In this document: positions 20,259 through 31,473 of the stretch, in pieces
How positions within the stretch are numbered: position 1 is the stretch's first letter
Layout of the letters: the number at the start of each line of letters is the position of its first letter
Origin: Pochonia chlamydosporia 170
Taxonomy: Eukaryota > Ascomycota > Sordariomycetes > Hypocreales > Clavicipitaceae
Direction: 5' to 3'
DNA length: 64,000 bases
Assembly: GCF_001653235.2 (NCBI RefSeq)
Contig: NW_019154055.1
Location: forward strand, 62,001-126,000
Program-made: the position numbers and the translations under genes
The notes under the pieces: model-generated
What the model was told of the DNA's origin: nothing
The model's input: only the letters and a program-made list of their open reading frames with translations
The model's database searches: none

Positions 20259-23106
20259 CTACCAGGGAGGTTCAATGATTCGCGGCTCAAGAAACAGGCT
20301 CCTCCGGTAGTAAGTGATGTGAACATTATCTTGGGTCCTCTCGTGAACACGCCTAATCTGTGCAGATATCCAGACCTGCAAGTCGTGAATCTCCATGAGT
20401 CTATATGGTACCTGAAAACGTTGGAGCTCACCGACTATCTTCGCAGTACGTCTATGTTTGTCAAAGTTGACAACAGTCAACCCAGCAGACCCTTTCGCGT
20501 CTGAATCCACACCTGTGGACATTTGCCTGGTAGCAGGGTTGCCAATGTTAACAAAGATCAAGTCGCTCAAGTACATTCCGAGGAAAGGAATACATGGAGG
20601 GACATGATCACGCAGTCGAATCCGCAAGACCTTATAGTTATTTGCCGGTTCCACGATTTCTTGGAGATGACAAAGTATCTCCTTCCACTTAGCTGATACG
20701 GCGTCCCAAGTCTTCCGCAATCGGCTAATTGAGCTACTGCTTAAGCTGCATATGATTGCTACTAAACCGTCGTAGTTATGAAGCTCTAGGCAATGATGAG
20801 CCACTTTGATCCACTGCTTCATGACTGCTGCACGGGTCTTGATCTTTGGGTAGTGGAGAATGGTATCGGCAACAAGATTAGAGAGGTCGGTTGACAAGGC
20901 TGAGATGGCCTTGACATTTGGCGCATCAATACCTCCATTTTTCGTCCATTGTGATGCAAGCAACTCATCTGGCATAATGGAGGAGAATATGCCAATTTGC
21001 TTGATTGTTAGCTGGCGGGCAAGTTCCAGGGGGTTGAAGTCTAGAATTGTAGGCCCATTAGCTCCAGACCTAAAAGAGGTGAGCAAACGTCGCTGGCTCT
21101 TTGAAATCATGGGCTGTGGAAATTCAGTTCCCGTAGGATTGTGTTTGGCCGAAGCTCTGTTGGATTTCTCCATAGAAGACACATGTCCGAGGACGAAGGA
21201 GCGACTATCAGAGACGCCTTTGGCGAGTTCCCACAGCCCTTCTCCGGCTGATGGCAAGACAGATGTGAGCTTTAACTTAGCAAAGGGTATAATAAGCTCC
21301 AGGGCTAGCCGATCGCCCGGATCCCTCCAGTGGAATTCGAGCCAGTCTTTGAAGGCATCATAAACTCTGAGCCTAACTAGGCGGGCTTCATCAGGGAACT
21401 GGCTAGTATAATCAAACCGGTCAATTAGAGCCTGTGCTAGCTTTATTGGCGTACAGAACAGCCGAAAGGTGAGGAGGAAGGTGAAACCAAATGTGGCATC
21501 GGTCGTGGAGCGATGCGTTGTAAGGCGTTCGACCAAAGCTAAAAGCGAGCCGCCCATCACTAACCCTTCGTCGTTAAACACGAGCTCACGAGTATAAGTC
21601 TTCTTCAATAGCCTCGCTTCTGCTGTGTCTTGCTCATCAGTTTGCGGGCGCCTGTCCCTGACACATAGATCGGTCATTGAATGATAGTTGCCCGGTGGTA
21701 CTGAATGACCTGGGGAGGGTACGAGGCTAGAAGTTTGTGATTGCGATCTCAAGCTCGTAGGATTGGTTCCACTGCTTCTGACATCGCACAACGCCGGGTT
21801 GTTAAAGCGCGAAGCGAGCTGATCTTGTTCGATAACAAGGGAGTCATTCGCAGCGTCTCTCTTGGAAGCATTAAGAGAAGGGGTGAGTTTAGGGGGCGGT
21901 AGTTGCGGTAATAGTTCTGATGTAACGGATATCGCGGAAGTCTCAACACTTGAAGCAGTATTATTATTTGTAGATAAAGGCTGCGAGGAAACTGGGGAGC
22001 CGCTTTGTTGACCACCATCCTGGACGGGGACGGTGCGGGATGGTATAGTCGGGAGTGGCTTCTCGATCTTGTTGAGTATTGGCGGTGCTGGTTCTCCTAT
22101 AGACGGCTCGCAACCATGGAAAGATTCAGTAGCACCACGATCCATGTCTGATCGTTCCGCAATAGCGGTCGTGACCTTCCTTTCTGCAATGTGTAGTGTA
22201 TCTAAGTCATTGACTAAGAAAAAGCCATCAAGCACGAGTTCGAAATCTCCGACTCGTTCAATAGCAGCCTTAGTCTCGACCAAACACTCTTCTGCTGCTC
22301 GGACACATGCAATAGGGGCTATGATGGTCCCTGAAGCCGATTCGCGGGCCAACCTATCTTCCTCCAACACATCAACAAAACGAGCGCCTTTCGTTACGGT
22401 CTTGAAAGCTCGGAGAATCATTTCATCGACAGCATTCTCAACATCCGGTGGGTACAAACCATCATTATGAATTTCCTGAAGTCGATTACCTATTCTCAAT
22501 AATGAGGATAATTCGGAAAGTAGTGACTTGCGGCTCTTCCGAAGACCATCACTGCGTTGCAATATAATTGACTCTCTACCGAGGCAACCAGTGCGTTCCT
22601 GAATAGGTCGTTTAGACACTCTGATATCATATGTGACTTGAGAAGCTTCCAAATAATGATATTCAGAGGCTGTCAAGATTCGTAGCGGCCAAATTAAAAC
22701 GTACCAGGAGGAATCGGACGCCAGCGATTATGCCCCTCGTGAATTCTTGGTTTCTGAATGTCTCACGATCGTTGAACGATGTGCTTCGAAGCAAATGCCA
22801 CAAATCTAGTAGAGCCTCGAGGAGGCTTCGCATATCGTCCGGTTCGTACGCTTGGCAGTAGTTTGTCGGTATCCATCCCCTCGCGCCTGATGCCAACAAT
22901 GTGCCATCCGTCCAACCGTTGGTGTGCACGGTATGTACCATGACAATATCCCCTTCCTCCAATGGCAAGATAATGCTCGAAATCGAGACTGTATAGACAT
23001 GGCGAAATGGATAAAATGCCCTTAAGAAGTTTTGAAAGACTGGTCTTACCAGGGACTCTGCAGTGAGACCCTCCTTCGGGTTTTCCTGGGTCATTGAAGA
23101 AGGCAT
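20259..23106 (-). CDS. SH3-domain Ras guanine-nucleotide exchange factor (Cdc25 type)
   Basis: Exons on the minus strand are 23106-22705 and 22598-20259, split by a 106-bp intron (GTACGT donor, CTATTCAG acceptor); 913 residues. RasGEFs exchange GDP for GTP on Ras upstream of adenylate cyclase. The N-terminus carries an SH3-like fold (about 30-88: FLRAFYPF, LEEGDIVMVHTVHTNGW, GARGWIPTNYC). A Ser/Pro-rich linker follows. A Ras exchange motif lies at about 470-600 (ELVFNDEGLVMGGSLLALVE) and the CDC25 catalytic domain at about 650-870 (PLELARQLTIKQ, HNYDGLVAIICSLSSSSISRLRKTW, IPFLGMYLSDLIF, NFDKHRRTAKIVGELQ). Splicing joins GVRFLL to ERTGCLGRESIILQR as expected. It is somewhat shorter than many fungal Cdc25 proteins, but no disabling change is visible. 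Confidence 0.88.
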
Positions 23107-24608
23107 ATGTTAGGAAATATTAGGTACGTTTCTTTGCTATTTGTCTTCTGAAAAGTGATGTAATGGATAGCATCGCCAAGGCAAAACCAACTTGCTGTAT
23201 GGAAACTTGCAAGCTGTTCAAGAAACACGGCAAGCGCGTATACAGCTCCGGGTGCTGCAGGGCCACCTTTGAAATCAGTTTCAAGTTGCTTTCACCTTGC
23301 GCCTGCGGCCGTAGGCAGTCCTCGATGAACAACCTCTGCAACACAGCTAATCTCCTGGGTGCATTCCTGCCACACGAGGGCGGGGGAAATGATGAGAAAT
23401 TAGCCAGAACTCTCTGTGGGTGGCAACAGGACAACTTCACAGAAACCCACAAGTGCCCTCAGATTTCTTCGTTGCAAGTCCGTAGGGCCATCGCCAGACT
23501 GAACATGGCAGGGATCCCCGAACGACGTGCCTTCCTCTAACGACTCGTAATATTGAATGGTACCTGCCGTAGCTGTATAGTACAGAAGTCCTGACCACTA
23601 TAGAAACGCTGATAAATCACAAATGGAAGCCTAGCTTGAACCAGGGATTAGAGTACGAAACATAAAATAGGCTTAGTGGCAGCCTGGGACGAGTAATTGC
23701 TCCCACTGCCTGCCAACAAGGTGTATCGGAAAAAGCTGCCTCAGTTAACTGCACAGCCGCCGCTACCTGCCTGGAAGGCACAGTATTCTGGAAGTATTAT
23801 GTATCCTGTATTAATAATTCCGGTGTTTTATGGAGGACAATGAATGAACGATTAATCGTCTCTTGTGTAGATGACTTCAGCTACTATGAATCTCGTAACG
23901 TGACAGGTGCAGGGAATGGATGAATTGGTTCTGCGAACTCTCCATTTCGAACTCATGAATCATGATTTCTTATTGGAGCCCTCCACCATTCTCTGCAGCC
24001 GTAGACGATGCAACGCATTTTTTCGCTTTGCGAAACCCAGGCCAACATCTGCACGCTGTAGTGAAGGGCCATGTAGCTTAGCTTCACGGCACCGAAGGCC
24101 GATTGTCTTCAGGTGGGGGCAGCGGAGATGCCTGGACTCGCTCCTTAGATTTCTGCATGGGCATAACTGACCATCTGAGTCAGGATCAGCCAATTCGGAT
24201 GTGAGCCGTGTCTACAATTGTACCTATTACATCCTATCCCTGATCGGCTAAGCCGATGTCAGCTTGCTCAGGTGGGTTAAGTAATTTCTTCATTTAGGAG
24301 TTTGCTGAGAATAGCGCGACTGCGACTCAGCTTGTCCAATGCTACATACATCCCTTAAGACCACAATAGTTGTAGCAATTTGCGAACATGAGTTACTGCC
24401 ATGTAAACTCCAGCCGAACTGTCTCCTTCCCGGCCATGGTTTGTTGAATTGATTGTCGTCATACCGAACCACCAGTATCCGAGTATCTACCACTCAGCCA
24501 CAGCGCGAATGGGACAAGCCAAGGGCCTTATCGAAGCTCGAGTTAAATGAGAACACGAATCGAAAACAATACAGGGACACTACCCAGTCAAAGCGTCGTG
24601 CGTCGTGA
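23107..24608. other. Promoter side of RasGEF, no confident gene
   Basis: Opposing 110-125-codon frames at 23120-23452 (-) and 23163-23540 (+) overlap. The minus one (LRPQAQGESNLKLISKVAL) has a slightly more protein-like composition, but I cannot assign a family. A small hairpin ATCGGCTAAGCCGAT lies near 24242. The rest shows nothing. Confidence 0.35.
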
Positions 24609-25340
24609 TTGACGCCTGAATTGTGGAACTCTTCCCCGTCCCCATTACGAATGACGCAAGCAGTGAAGCCCCTGGAAGCCCCGCTATTTTATGGGTCCAG
24701 CAAAGATGATGTTAGAAATAGGCAATTAACAGGGGTGCTACGCCAAGAGGTAGGTACTGAATTCTGCCATGGTCGCCATATGCCTGCCAAAACGTCAACC
24801 CCCTCAACGGGCCCGACACGTCGCAGCATCAAAACTATCCCCATCGTCATTGCCCTACACTGTCGTGTACCTTGCCTCGAAGCTCTACAATGCCTTCACC
24901 AAATATTAATATCGCCAACATCAGCCGTCGCAGAAGGCCAATTAGCCCAACCAATCCATCTACACATGCGCAGGCGCGACCATTGTCCAGCAATTCTAAC
25001 CGCTCAGGCAGTTCAACGGGCAGCCTCGATATCTGGCAAGATGGCACGGAAGGATTGGGCAGCGTGCCTGCCGCGTGACTCGATCAGCATTCCCACTCTC
25101 TGCCTGGGCTTCACCATCTGGTCAGCAAGGATATTCCAGGCGGTTAGATGGCGGAAATCAGACTTTTACCTCAGGAACGACTATCGTACCTCTGAGTACC
25201 AACCAAGCCAACGACTTCAACATGTGGACACACTAATACCAGATCCGGCCAAGACTGTGCAGCAGAGGCGGCGAACCAATCGGCAGAGCGGGGATCAGCA
25301 GATCACTCAAGCCATGGCAAGAATGACTCTCCTTCCGACT
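24609..25340 (+). pseudogene. Coding-like remnant of unknown type
   Basis: Protein-like segments lie in different plus-strand frames. One is MPSPNINIANISRRRRPISP to SLDIWQDGTEGLGSVPAA (24890-25075). Another is about 25108-25230, SGTTIVPLSTNQANDFNMWT. A third is 25205-25387, SSHGKNDSPSDCFNVGPA. They could be exons of a decayed gene (low-complexity Ser/Asn-rich regulator) or a frameshifted retroelement ORF1. The single 255-codon frame spanning the region does not follow these segments. Function unknown. Confidence 0.25.
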
Positions 25341-25343
25341 GCT

Positions 25344-26375
25344 TTAATGTTGGCCCCGCAACTTTTCACGGACTGACGAGGACCTCGCCTCAGGTGCGGT
25401 AGTAATCAGACCAAAGTTTCGATAATAGCGAGTGTAGCAGCAGGCCCATTCTTTCTTCAAGGGCAAGTAGGTATTCTCGAGATACTGCAGAATTCGCTTC
25501 TGGCGGGTAAAGGTTTGTTGAAGTTGCAACCAAGCTTAGTTGAATTCCACTTCCGATCTACTATACACGATGTGTTTCCAGAGGAGATACAGACCAGCGC
25601 GAGTATTCAAGACTCTTTTGGGAAGCGGGCCAAGATCTACTTTCCTCATACTTTTGACCTTCGTGTTCCCACGCTCCAAGTCGTGGATATCAGCGGCGTC
25701 GGAGTTATCGTCATCAGAGTTCGAATCAGAGTCCAGGGAGGCGTTAGCTCTGTTCCACCACTTTTTAATGGACAACACTACATTGCTGTTTATGTGGACG
25801 ACGCATAGCCGAAGCCTCGCATGAGGGAATATTCGCCGGATTGCGTTCCGCAATTGATCATCCTTGTCTGTGATGATGACCTCTGGGAAAGGGATGATGC
25901 CCGCCCGTTGGAATCTGGATAGCTGCTTGAGGAACCACTCAAAACTAGAAGCTTGCTCGTTATTGAGCAGACCATAACAGGTAGGCATAGATGTCCTCTC
26001 TGAGGTTACGGTCACGACAGTAACTAAAGGCATTTTATAGCAGTTGGTACTATATGTAGCATCAATCTGCAAGCGCGAGGAGAACTTTTGCCACATTTTG
26101 CTTCCCTTATGGTATCCCCAAGCGGCATTTCGAAAACGGAATTCGTCTCCCATCCAGTCAAAGCCCCATATCCATATTTTTTTCGACTCAGTGAGCGTCC
26201 GTACGAAGTCGTTGGCAGCGCCATAGCCTTGACGTCTGGCCACGTTGACTTTCCATCGCCAGTTGTAAATATCTGTTCTGCGAATGGGAAGCTTTGGCCA
26301 CTTTTGGCAGAGCTGTTTATGAATGGATCGACAGGATATCGTCTTGTCAAGACAAAGATCTACCAGAAGATTCAT
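25344..26375 (-). pseudogene. MULE (Mutator-like) transposase fragment
   Basis: The minus frame 26375-25536 has the MULE DDE region. DATYSTNCYKMPLVTVV carries the first Asp, VIITDKDDQLRNAIRRIFP the second, and LRLCVVHI is the conserved C-x2-H after the second Asp. The sequence after the stop continues in another frame (RILQYLENTYLPLKKEWACC to 25344), so at least one stop or frameshift breaks it. The N-terminal zinc-finger part and the C-terminal SWIM segment are absent. Transposition by such proteins uses long inverted repeats, none of which is evident here. Confidence 0.8.
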
Positions 26376-26399
26376 TTGTTCCTCATGTTAGCTTTCTCC

Positions 26400-26985
26400 A
26401 ATGGTAGTGCTCGGTTAGACTTTTCGATGGACCATGATCTCGATGAAGAGAATTGACAGTCCTCATGGTCCATATGGCATGCCCAGCACGGCCGAAGAGA
26501 GCCCATGGCCTGCTTCATCGCCTCCCTAGAGAACAACGAGCACTGGTTAGACGAATGGGCTCTCAACTCTTCCAACAACACCAGGCTGCAGAACAGCGAC
26601 AGCAATCTCAGACGGCAGCTAACGGCCAACCGACATCTAAAGCGGAACAACAACAGCAGCGAGCTCCAATGGCGGACATGGGGCTGCCTCAGGAACATGT
26701 CAAGCCCCAGGACTTGACCAACTTCTTTACTTGCACTCTGCCAGTTCTACCGTCCTCATCCCCGATGCGCCACAGAGCCGTGGGACTCGGGCCAGAAGCG
26801 GCGCCAAGCCGTCCCTTGCCGACATCATCTAAGCGGCGACGTACAAACACCAACCCGTGCTCTCCATGAGCAGACGGCCAAGAATATACAACACCGACAG
26901 GAAGACGCTGAAAGTCTTCCAAGCGAATGTGGGCAGGATCCCACCCGCTCACGACTGTGCTTTGGCACTAGCCGACTCTGAAAAT
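26400..26985 (+). mobile_element. LINE fragment: ORF1 end and start of ORF2 endonuclease
   Basis: A Gln-rich, low-complexity plus-strand frame (26453-26869) resembles fungal LINE ORF1 tails. Overlapping it, RPRIYNTDRKTLKVFQANVGR followed by PAHDCALALA is the start of an apurinic endonuclease domain of a Tad-type ORF2. The element is cut at about 26985, where helicase sequence of opposite strand begins. Confidence 0.65.
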
Positions 26986-27404
26986 ATGACATTGTCCTTC
27001 CGAATGAACAGTGCAACCCTGGATCTGATTACTCGCAACGCCGGTTGGAGCTACACGGCAAATAGGGCTAGGATCTGGTAGGGCAGCCGCTTGCAGATGC
27101 GAGGATAGCACCTTGATGAGGAAGGACTTGCCTGTGCCACCACCACCGTCAACGTGGAGAAGTATTTGAGCTGGACTTTTAGCCTGAAAGTGGCCCATGA
27201 AAGTGTCGTACACGAGCCGTTGTTGTGAGTTGAGCTGATAGCGCCACTCAGGGCCAAGGACCTCCACATCGTTGGCTATGGGGTGGCTGGCGACGAGGTC
27301 TTTCCAATAGCTCTCTCGTAATTCTGGGTAAGTGCCTACATGCCGTGTCCAGTCATAATTAACATCGATGTCGCGGCGGCCGAGTAAGTCAAGACCTTCC
27401 TGAG
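26968..27404 (-). pseudogene. Pif1-like helicase fragment (Helitron or host-derived)
   Basis: The minus frame reads GLDLLGRRDIDVNYDWTRH, WRYQLNSQQRLVYDTFMGHF and LLHVDGGGGTGKSFLIKVL, the Walker A motif of Pif1-family SF1 helicases, then CRVAPTGVASNQIQG. Only the N-terminal motifs are present; Walker B and later motifs are lost where LINE sequence begins. Fungal Helitron helicases carry this type of domain, but no Rep domain is visible. A 65-bp MITE abuts its upstream end. Confidence 0.75.
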
Positions 27405-27469
27405 CAGTGATGCATTCGGTATTGAATAACCCCTGTCAATATCCTCAATACGTACCGAATGCATCACTG
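27405..27469. mobile_element. 65-bp minimal MITE of the CAGTGATGCATTC family
   Basis: It begins CAGTGATGCATTCGGTA and ends TACCGAATGCATCACTG, a perfect 17-bp terminal inverted repeat around a 31-bp interior. Its first 48 bases match the left end of the 470-bp element at 18020 with one change, so it looks like an internal-deletion derivative. Flanking octamers are TTCCTGAG and CCCTAGAG, not a clean duplication. It lies at the edge of the helicase remnant. Confidence 0.85.
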
Positions 27470-27774
27470 CCCTAGAGAGGTGCGCGTCCACTGAGGCCTA
27501 GCTGCTTCAGTGGATTTGCCCGACAGCCGCTGTACCCTTTCCCGAATCTAACCATCTGTCATATTTAAATCATTGTACTGAGGTCAATCTGAAGTTCCAA
27601 CCCATTTTCGCTATCTTCAAAGCCTCATTCGAGTCAAGACGGCCGAGAACTCCCGTGAAAGGATAGCCACTTGCCGACGGGACTCCAACCCATCTCGTGA
27701 TCCATTTCTCTGTTCTGCGCCTCAGATCAACTATCGACGTTTGAGACGTTACCAAAAAGCATTATTGCGACTCA
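27470..27774. other. No gene recognised
   Basis: No supportable feature; it probably contains the promoter of the small gene starting at 27775. Confidence 0.35.
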
Positions 27775-28250
27775 ATGTGCGTTCCCGTTCAGGACCACTG
27801 CCCTTCTTGTCACCAGAACGATGGTGAAGTTTATCGCCACCAGTGTCCAGTTGGGTACGAGTTTAGACCGGGCTCTTATGCCGCGATTGTTCACACTGTC
27901 GACGAATCAAATCCCATGATCATTCAGGTGGTTTGCAAACGTTGCAGACGCGCAAAGGCCCAAACCTGGATACAGCGGCAGCTCTCCTGGCGGTTGACCC
28001 GGCGGCGGAAGCGAATCAACGAAGACTCATGCCAAGTTTGTCAGAACGGAAACAAGTTCAGAGAAGAGCCTCTGCGAATCGATCGAACTTTTATTGAGGG
28101 ATGAGAAGCTCTATGAGAAATTTAGAGGATATTTTGAGCGCATTACGCGTGCAGGCAAGCACGTTTATCGTTTCCACATGGAGGACTTAGATACACCTAA
28201 CATGTTCCTGGTATGGACTTTGATCATTTTTACCACTGTAGTCCACTGAG
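27775..28250 (+). pseudogene. Small Cys-rich protein, probably frameshifted
   Basis: The open frame 27775-28104 encodes 109 residues with paired cysteines: CPSCHQ and QCPVGYEF near the N-terminus, VVCKRCRRAKAQ in the middle and DSCQVCQNG near the end. This could be a small zinc-binding fold; I do not recognise the family. Immediately downstream another frame is strikingly protein-like (ELLLRDEKLYEKFRGYFERI, then HVYRFHMEDLDTPNMF, to about 28215), so a frameshift or unrecognised intron probably splits one gene. No signal peptide. Confidence 0.4.
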
Positions 28251-28719
28251 CTCGGCCTTGGTGCGCATTTGCGTCTAAGCAAAAATGAATCACCTCTAGT
28301 CTCCTCATCCGTGTAATGCATTCGCTCAGTGTAGGTCATTCAACCTAAACTAGATGAATTCGAAACTTGAGAAAAAATTGAGTTGAGGTTTTGTGGGGCT
28401 ATACTCAACAACCAGATGGGCCTGCCAATTCAATAACAGCCAAGACATATAGATGAGAATGTATGCACGGACATACGCTTGACTTTATAAGCCACGGTTA
28501 CTGTCGCCTTGGCAGGGGACAGGGTTATCACCTAAATGTTGTATACAGTCCACATGGTAATCGCATTGACCGTGAGCTGCTTGACCGAGTCATTGTGCTA
28601 ACCATACAACTATATATAGGAGGCATGGTGTCACATTCACCACAAATTGACTATTTCGACTACCATCAAGCTATCCTCTCTTCTTCCAAAATCAGAGAAC
28701 CATACAACCTGGGATCGAT
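28251..28719. other. Promoter region of the PLA2 gene
   Basis: No coding feature. A TATATATAGGAGGC box near 28609-28625 lies about 100 bp before the PLA2 start and may serve as the TATA element. Confidence 0.4.
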
Positions 28720-29316
28720 ATGAAGCCGGTTTTCTTCATCTCAGCATTGGCTACTTGTGTCTCTGCAACTCCATCCTCTACACCCAGCGCTGAAATTGTC
28801 ACCGATGAACTACTCTTCAATGTCACTCTGCCTGAATTCATTGCATGCAGGGACGCTAAGAATCCCAGCAGCCTGGACTGGTCTTCCGATAGCTGCTCTA
28901 AGTCTCCGGACAACCCTTTCAAGTTCCCTTTCGACCATGGTTGCAAGCGGCATGATTTCGGGTACAGGAACTACAAGGCTCAAAGTCGATTTACCAGGGA
29001 CAATCGCAAGCGAATTGACCTTAATTTTTTCTCCGAGTACGATCAAAATTCCACACATGATATATTTATCCTCCACCATATGCTAACAAGTCGTAGCTTG
29101 ACATCTCTCTGCGAGGCAGTTGAGGCTAATGGCGCCTGTAGAGGCCTCGCCAACGTCTATTACTATGGCGTGAGACTATTTGGTGGTCAGGGCCAGACTA
29201 GGTCTATCGAGGCAGAGGAGGAAGATCTGTACAGGAAGTATGTCGAAGCTCAGGAAGAGTACAAACAGCTCGTCAAGGAAGCTCAGGCCAAAGGAAAGCT
29301 GCCTATTCTAAGATGA
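28720..29316 (+). CDS. Secreted fungal phospholipase A2
   Basis: Exons 28720-29036 and 29097-29316 flank a 60-bp intron (GTACGA donor, GCTAAC branch, GTCGTAG acceptor). Because the intron length divides by three and has no stop, the unspliced frame also stays open; spliced length is 178 residues. The protein starts with a signal peptide (MKPVFFISALATCVSA). The prokaryotic/fungal PLA2 core is visible: DWSSDSCSKSPDNPF, then CKRHDFGYRNYK with catalytic His78-Asp79 and the paired cysteines, then DLTSLCEAVEA after splicing. Such enzymes release fatty acids from the sn-2 position of phospholipids outside the cell. A charged C-terminal helix (EEEDLYRKYVEAQEEYKQL) is extra. No damage seen. Confidence 0.9.
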   Translation: MKPVFFISALATCVSATPSSTPSAEIVTDELLFNVTLPEFIACRDAKNPSSLDWSSDSCSKSPDNPFKFPFDHGCKRHDFGYRNYKAQSRFTRDNRKRIDLNFFSEYDQNSTHDIFILHHMLTSRSLTSLCEAVEANGACRGLANVYYYGVRLFGGQGQTRSIEAEEEDLYRKYVEAQEEYKQLVKEAQAKGKLPILR

Positions 29317-29980
29317 GAATTGAAACGTGCCTCTACCTGGTCCCATTCAGGTTTAGAGGAGTAATATACGACCCCATCATGAAATTGAAACAAGCAAATT
29401 CTTTGAAAAGCGCTTCTTCCCAAAGTATGGTCTCTTTAAGGACCAAGGCCGACGACAGAGTTTGACGATTGCTTCCTTAGCCCATGAGGAATCAGCTCCA
29501 GTAGAACAAAAGAAGTGCAGAGTATACGTAATCGTGATTGGGAACTGATCCGGGGTGAACGTCTCTTGGTAACGGATAGCCTAGAGGCGGGCGATTCATC
29601 AACTTAAATACCGTCATTCGGAAACAAAATTCCCTCTACTTCATCCAACTTGCACATCCTATTCGATAGCAGTATTATTATATATAGGAGTTAGTTGAAC
29701 CATGTGTAAGGACGATCAAACCGTTAAATGGCGAACGGCACAATCGAGTATACTGTCGCAGCTTTTTGGCATGCATCTTCAAACGAGCAAGATTGGCATA
29801 AGCCGCGGCAAATAATTTGTTTGGGTGCAGGTGCTTAGGCCCCTTGGCCTGGAGGGACCGAAGAGTTTAAATCTGCTTCTGGCCAAGCCTAGTGTACAGC
29901 ACCAAACTATGTAGTGCGTGCTCGCTAGGCATTAAGGCGACTAGGGGAGCAATAATGGTGCTTTCGGCGGAAACGAGCTT
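29317..29980. other. No gene recognised
   Basis: It includes the 3' flank of the PLA2 gene and probably the left end of the following Tc1-like element. No clear inverted terminus was found by eye. Confidence 0.35.
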
Positions 29981-29999
29981 GACACGGAACCCAGGGGTA

Positions 30000-31137
30000 C
30001 CAAAGGCTAGAACGCTGTCACTATTATATCGGGAAATCGTCAACCTAATCATGAAATTAATTCCGAGACTCGTGCAGCAATTATTGGAGCCGTAACTGCC
30101 GGCGAAAAGAAGAGCGCCGTTGCGGTGCCTTTTTCAGTCTGCCCAAGTGCTGTAACGAGGATAATTCAACGCTTTGAGGCTTCCGGCTCCCTTCAATCCA
30201 GTCCTCGCTCTGGACGGCCAAAGAGTCTATCAGATAGGGACACTCGTACAATTATTCGCAAAGTCCGTCAGAACCATCGACTTACACGAAAAGAGCTCGT
30301 GGAAGAGCTAGGGTTGCCGGTAAGCCCATCAACTATCCTACGGAATTTAAAAGAAGAGAACTTGCGTAAATGGAAAGCAAAAAAACGGATTTCACTCTCA
30401 ACAGATGCAGCAGAAGAGAGGCTATCATGGACACTAGAGTGGGAAGACCAAATTGAAGAATTGGTGCAGGTACGTGGTTTTGGAATTGCGGCCCCAAATT
30501 GGGACTAACTGCAGCTTCGAAGGTCATCTCTTCTGACGAGTGTTCAGTCCAAAATAACACGTCAAATTCAACGGCTTGGGTTTGGCGATTTACACACGAG
30601 GCATTTGATCCAAAATATGTCAATTTAACAGATCATGGAAAGCCAACTATCACTATTATGATCTGGGCAGCTATCTGGGTTGAGGGCCGCAGTCCGCTCG
30701 TCATCATGAAAAGAGATGAGGAAGCCAAGAAGAAAGGATATTCTGCAAATAGCTATATGTGGGCTGTAGAGGAAGGTTTACTTCCAAATTATTCAGAAAC
30801 GCGTTATTTTCAGCAGGATAATGCGCGAATTCATACTTGCGAGGCCACAACAGCCTTCCTCTTATCCCACAAGGTCCAGTGGATTGATTGGCCAAGTCAT
30901 AGCCCGGATCTCAACCCAATAGAGCATGTTTGGCGCAGTTTAAAAAGTAGGCTTTATTCTATGTTCCCTCACCTCTCAGGATTACGAAGAAATAAGGTGT
31001 GTATCGCAGAATTCTGCGAATGCCTTCAAAAAGCGTGGGTAGCTATTCCGCAAGACCAAATCCAGCACCTTATCCACTCAATGCCGCGCCGGCTCCAAGC
31101 TTGCAAAAAAGCGAAGGGTTGGTACACCTCCTATTAA
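30000..31137 (+). pseudogene. Tc1/mariner-type transposase without start codon
   Basis: Coding similarity begins near 30045 (NHEINSETRAAIIGAVTAGE), well before the first in-frame ATG at 30125. No ATG is found in that frame back to a TAG near 30012, so the start appears lost. A paired-like HTH follows (CPSAVTRIIQRFE, RSGRPKSLSDRD, SPSTILRNLKEE). A 53-bp intron at 30470-30522 joins EELVQ to VISSDECSVQ. The DD34E triad is visible as SSDECSV, RYFQQDNARIHT and HSPDLNPIEHVWRSLK. The C-terminus reaches the stop at 31137. The catalytic domain looks whole, so loss of the start is the main defect. Confidence 0.8.
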
Positions 31138-31473
31138 AGCCACGGTCTCAAGCTGTCTAAAAGATCAGGAACCATGTAAATAGCTGTATTTTTGTCCCTA
31201 GAATGTTGACATTTGTTGCTACGATAATTGTGCCCTTAGCACCCGGATGTGGGGCTTTGACAGACTTTTGACTCGGCACTGTAATTGATGTGCACAAGCA
31301 AGGGCGTTCACCGCTGCGTATCGCCGTTGTCTTCTTCCCACCCTTGTCGACTGCACCCTGCCACTAGCCTCATCTTGGAAATTCCACCACTTTGGGTTGC
31401 GAAAACTTATGAGCGTCTGCGCATCTGCAATGTTGTCACATTTTCTTGGAAACATGTTTCTGTATTGATATTG
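31138..31473. other. Right flank of Tc1 element; ends in a (TG)n run
   Basis: No gene. A GTGTGTGT microsatellite near 31471-31490 marks the start of the sequence that is repeated at 52588. Confidence 0.4.

Noticed and set aside
24609..25376. 255-codon open frame as one gene
   Set aside because: Protein-like segments switch among frames inside it, so the single frame is unlikely to be the real reading.
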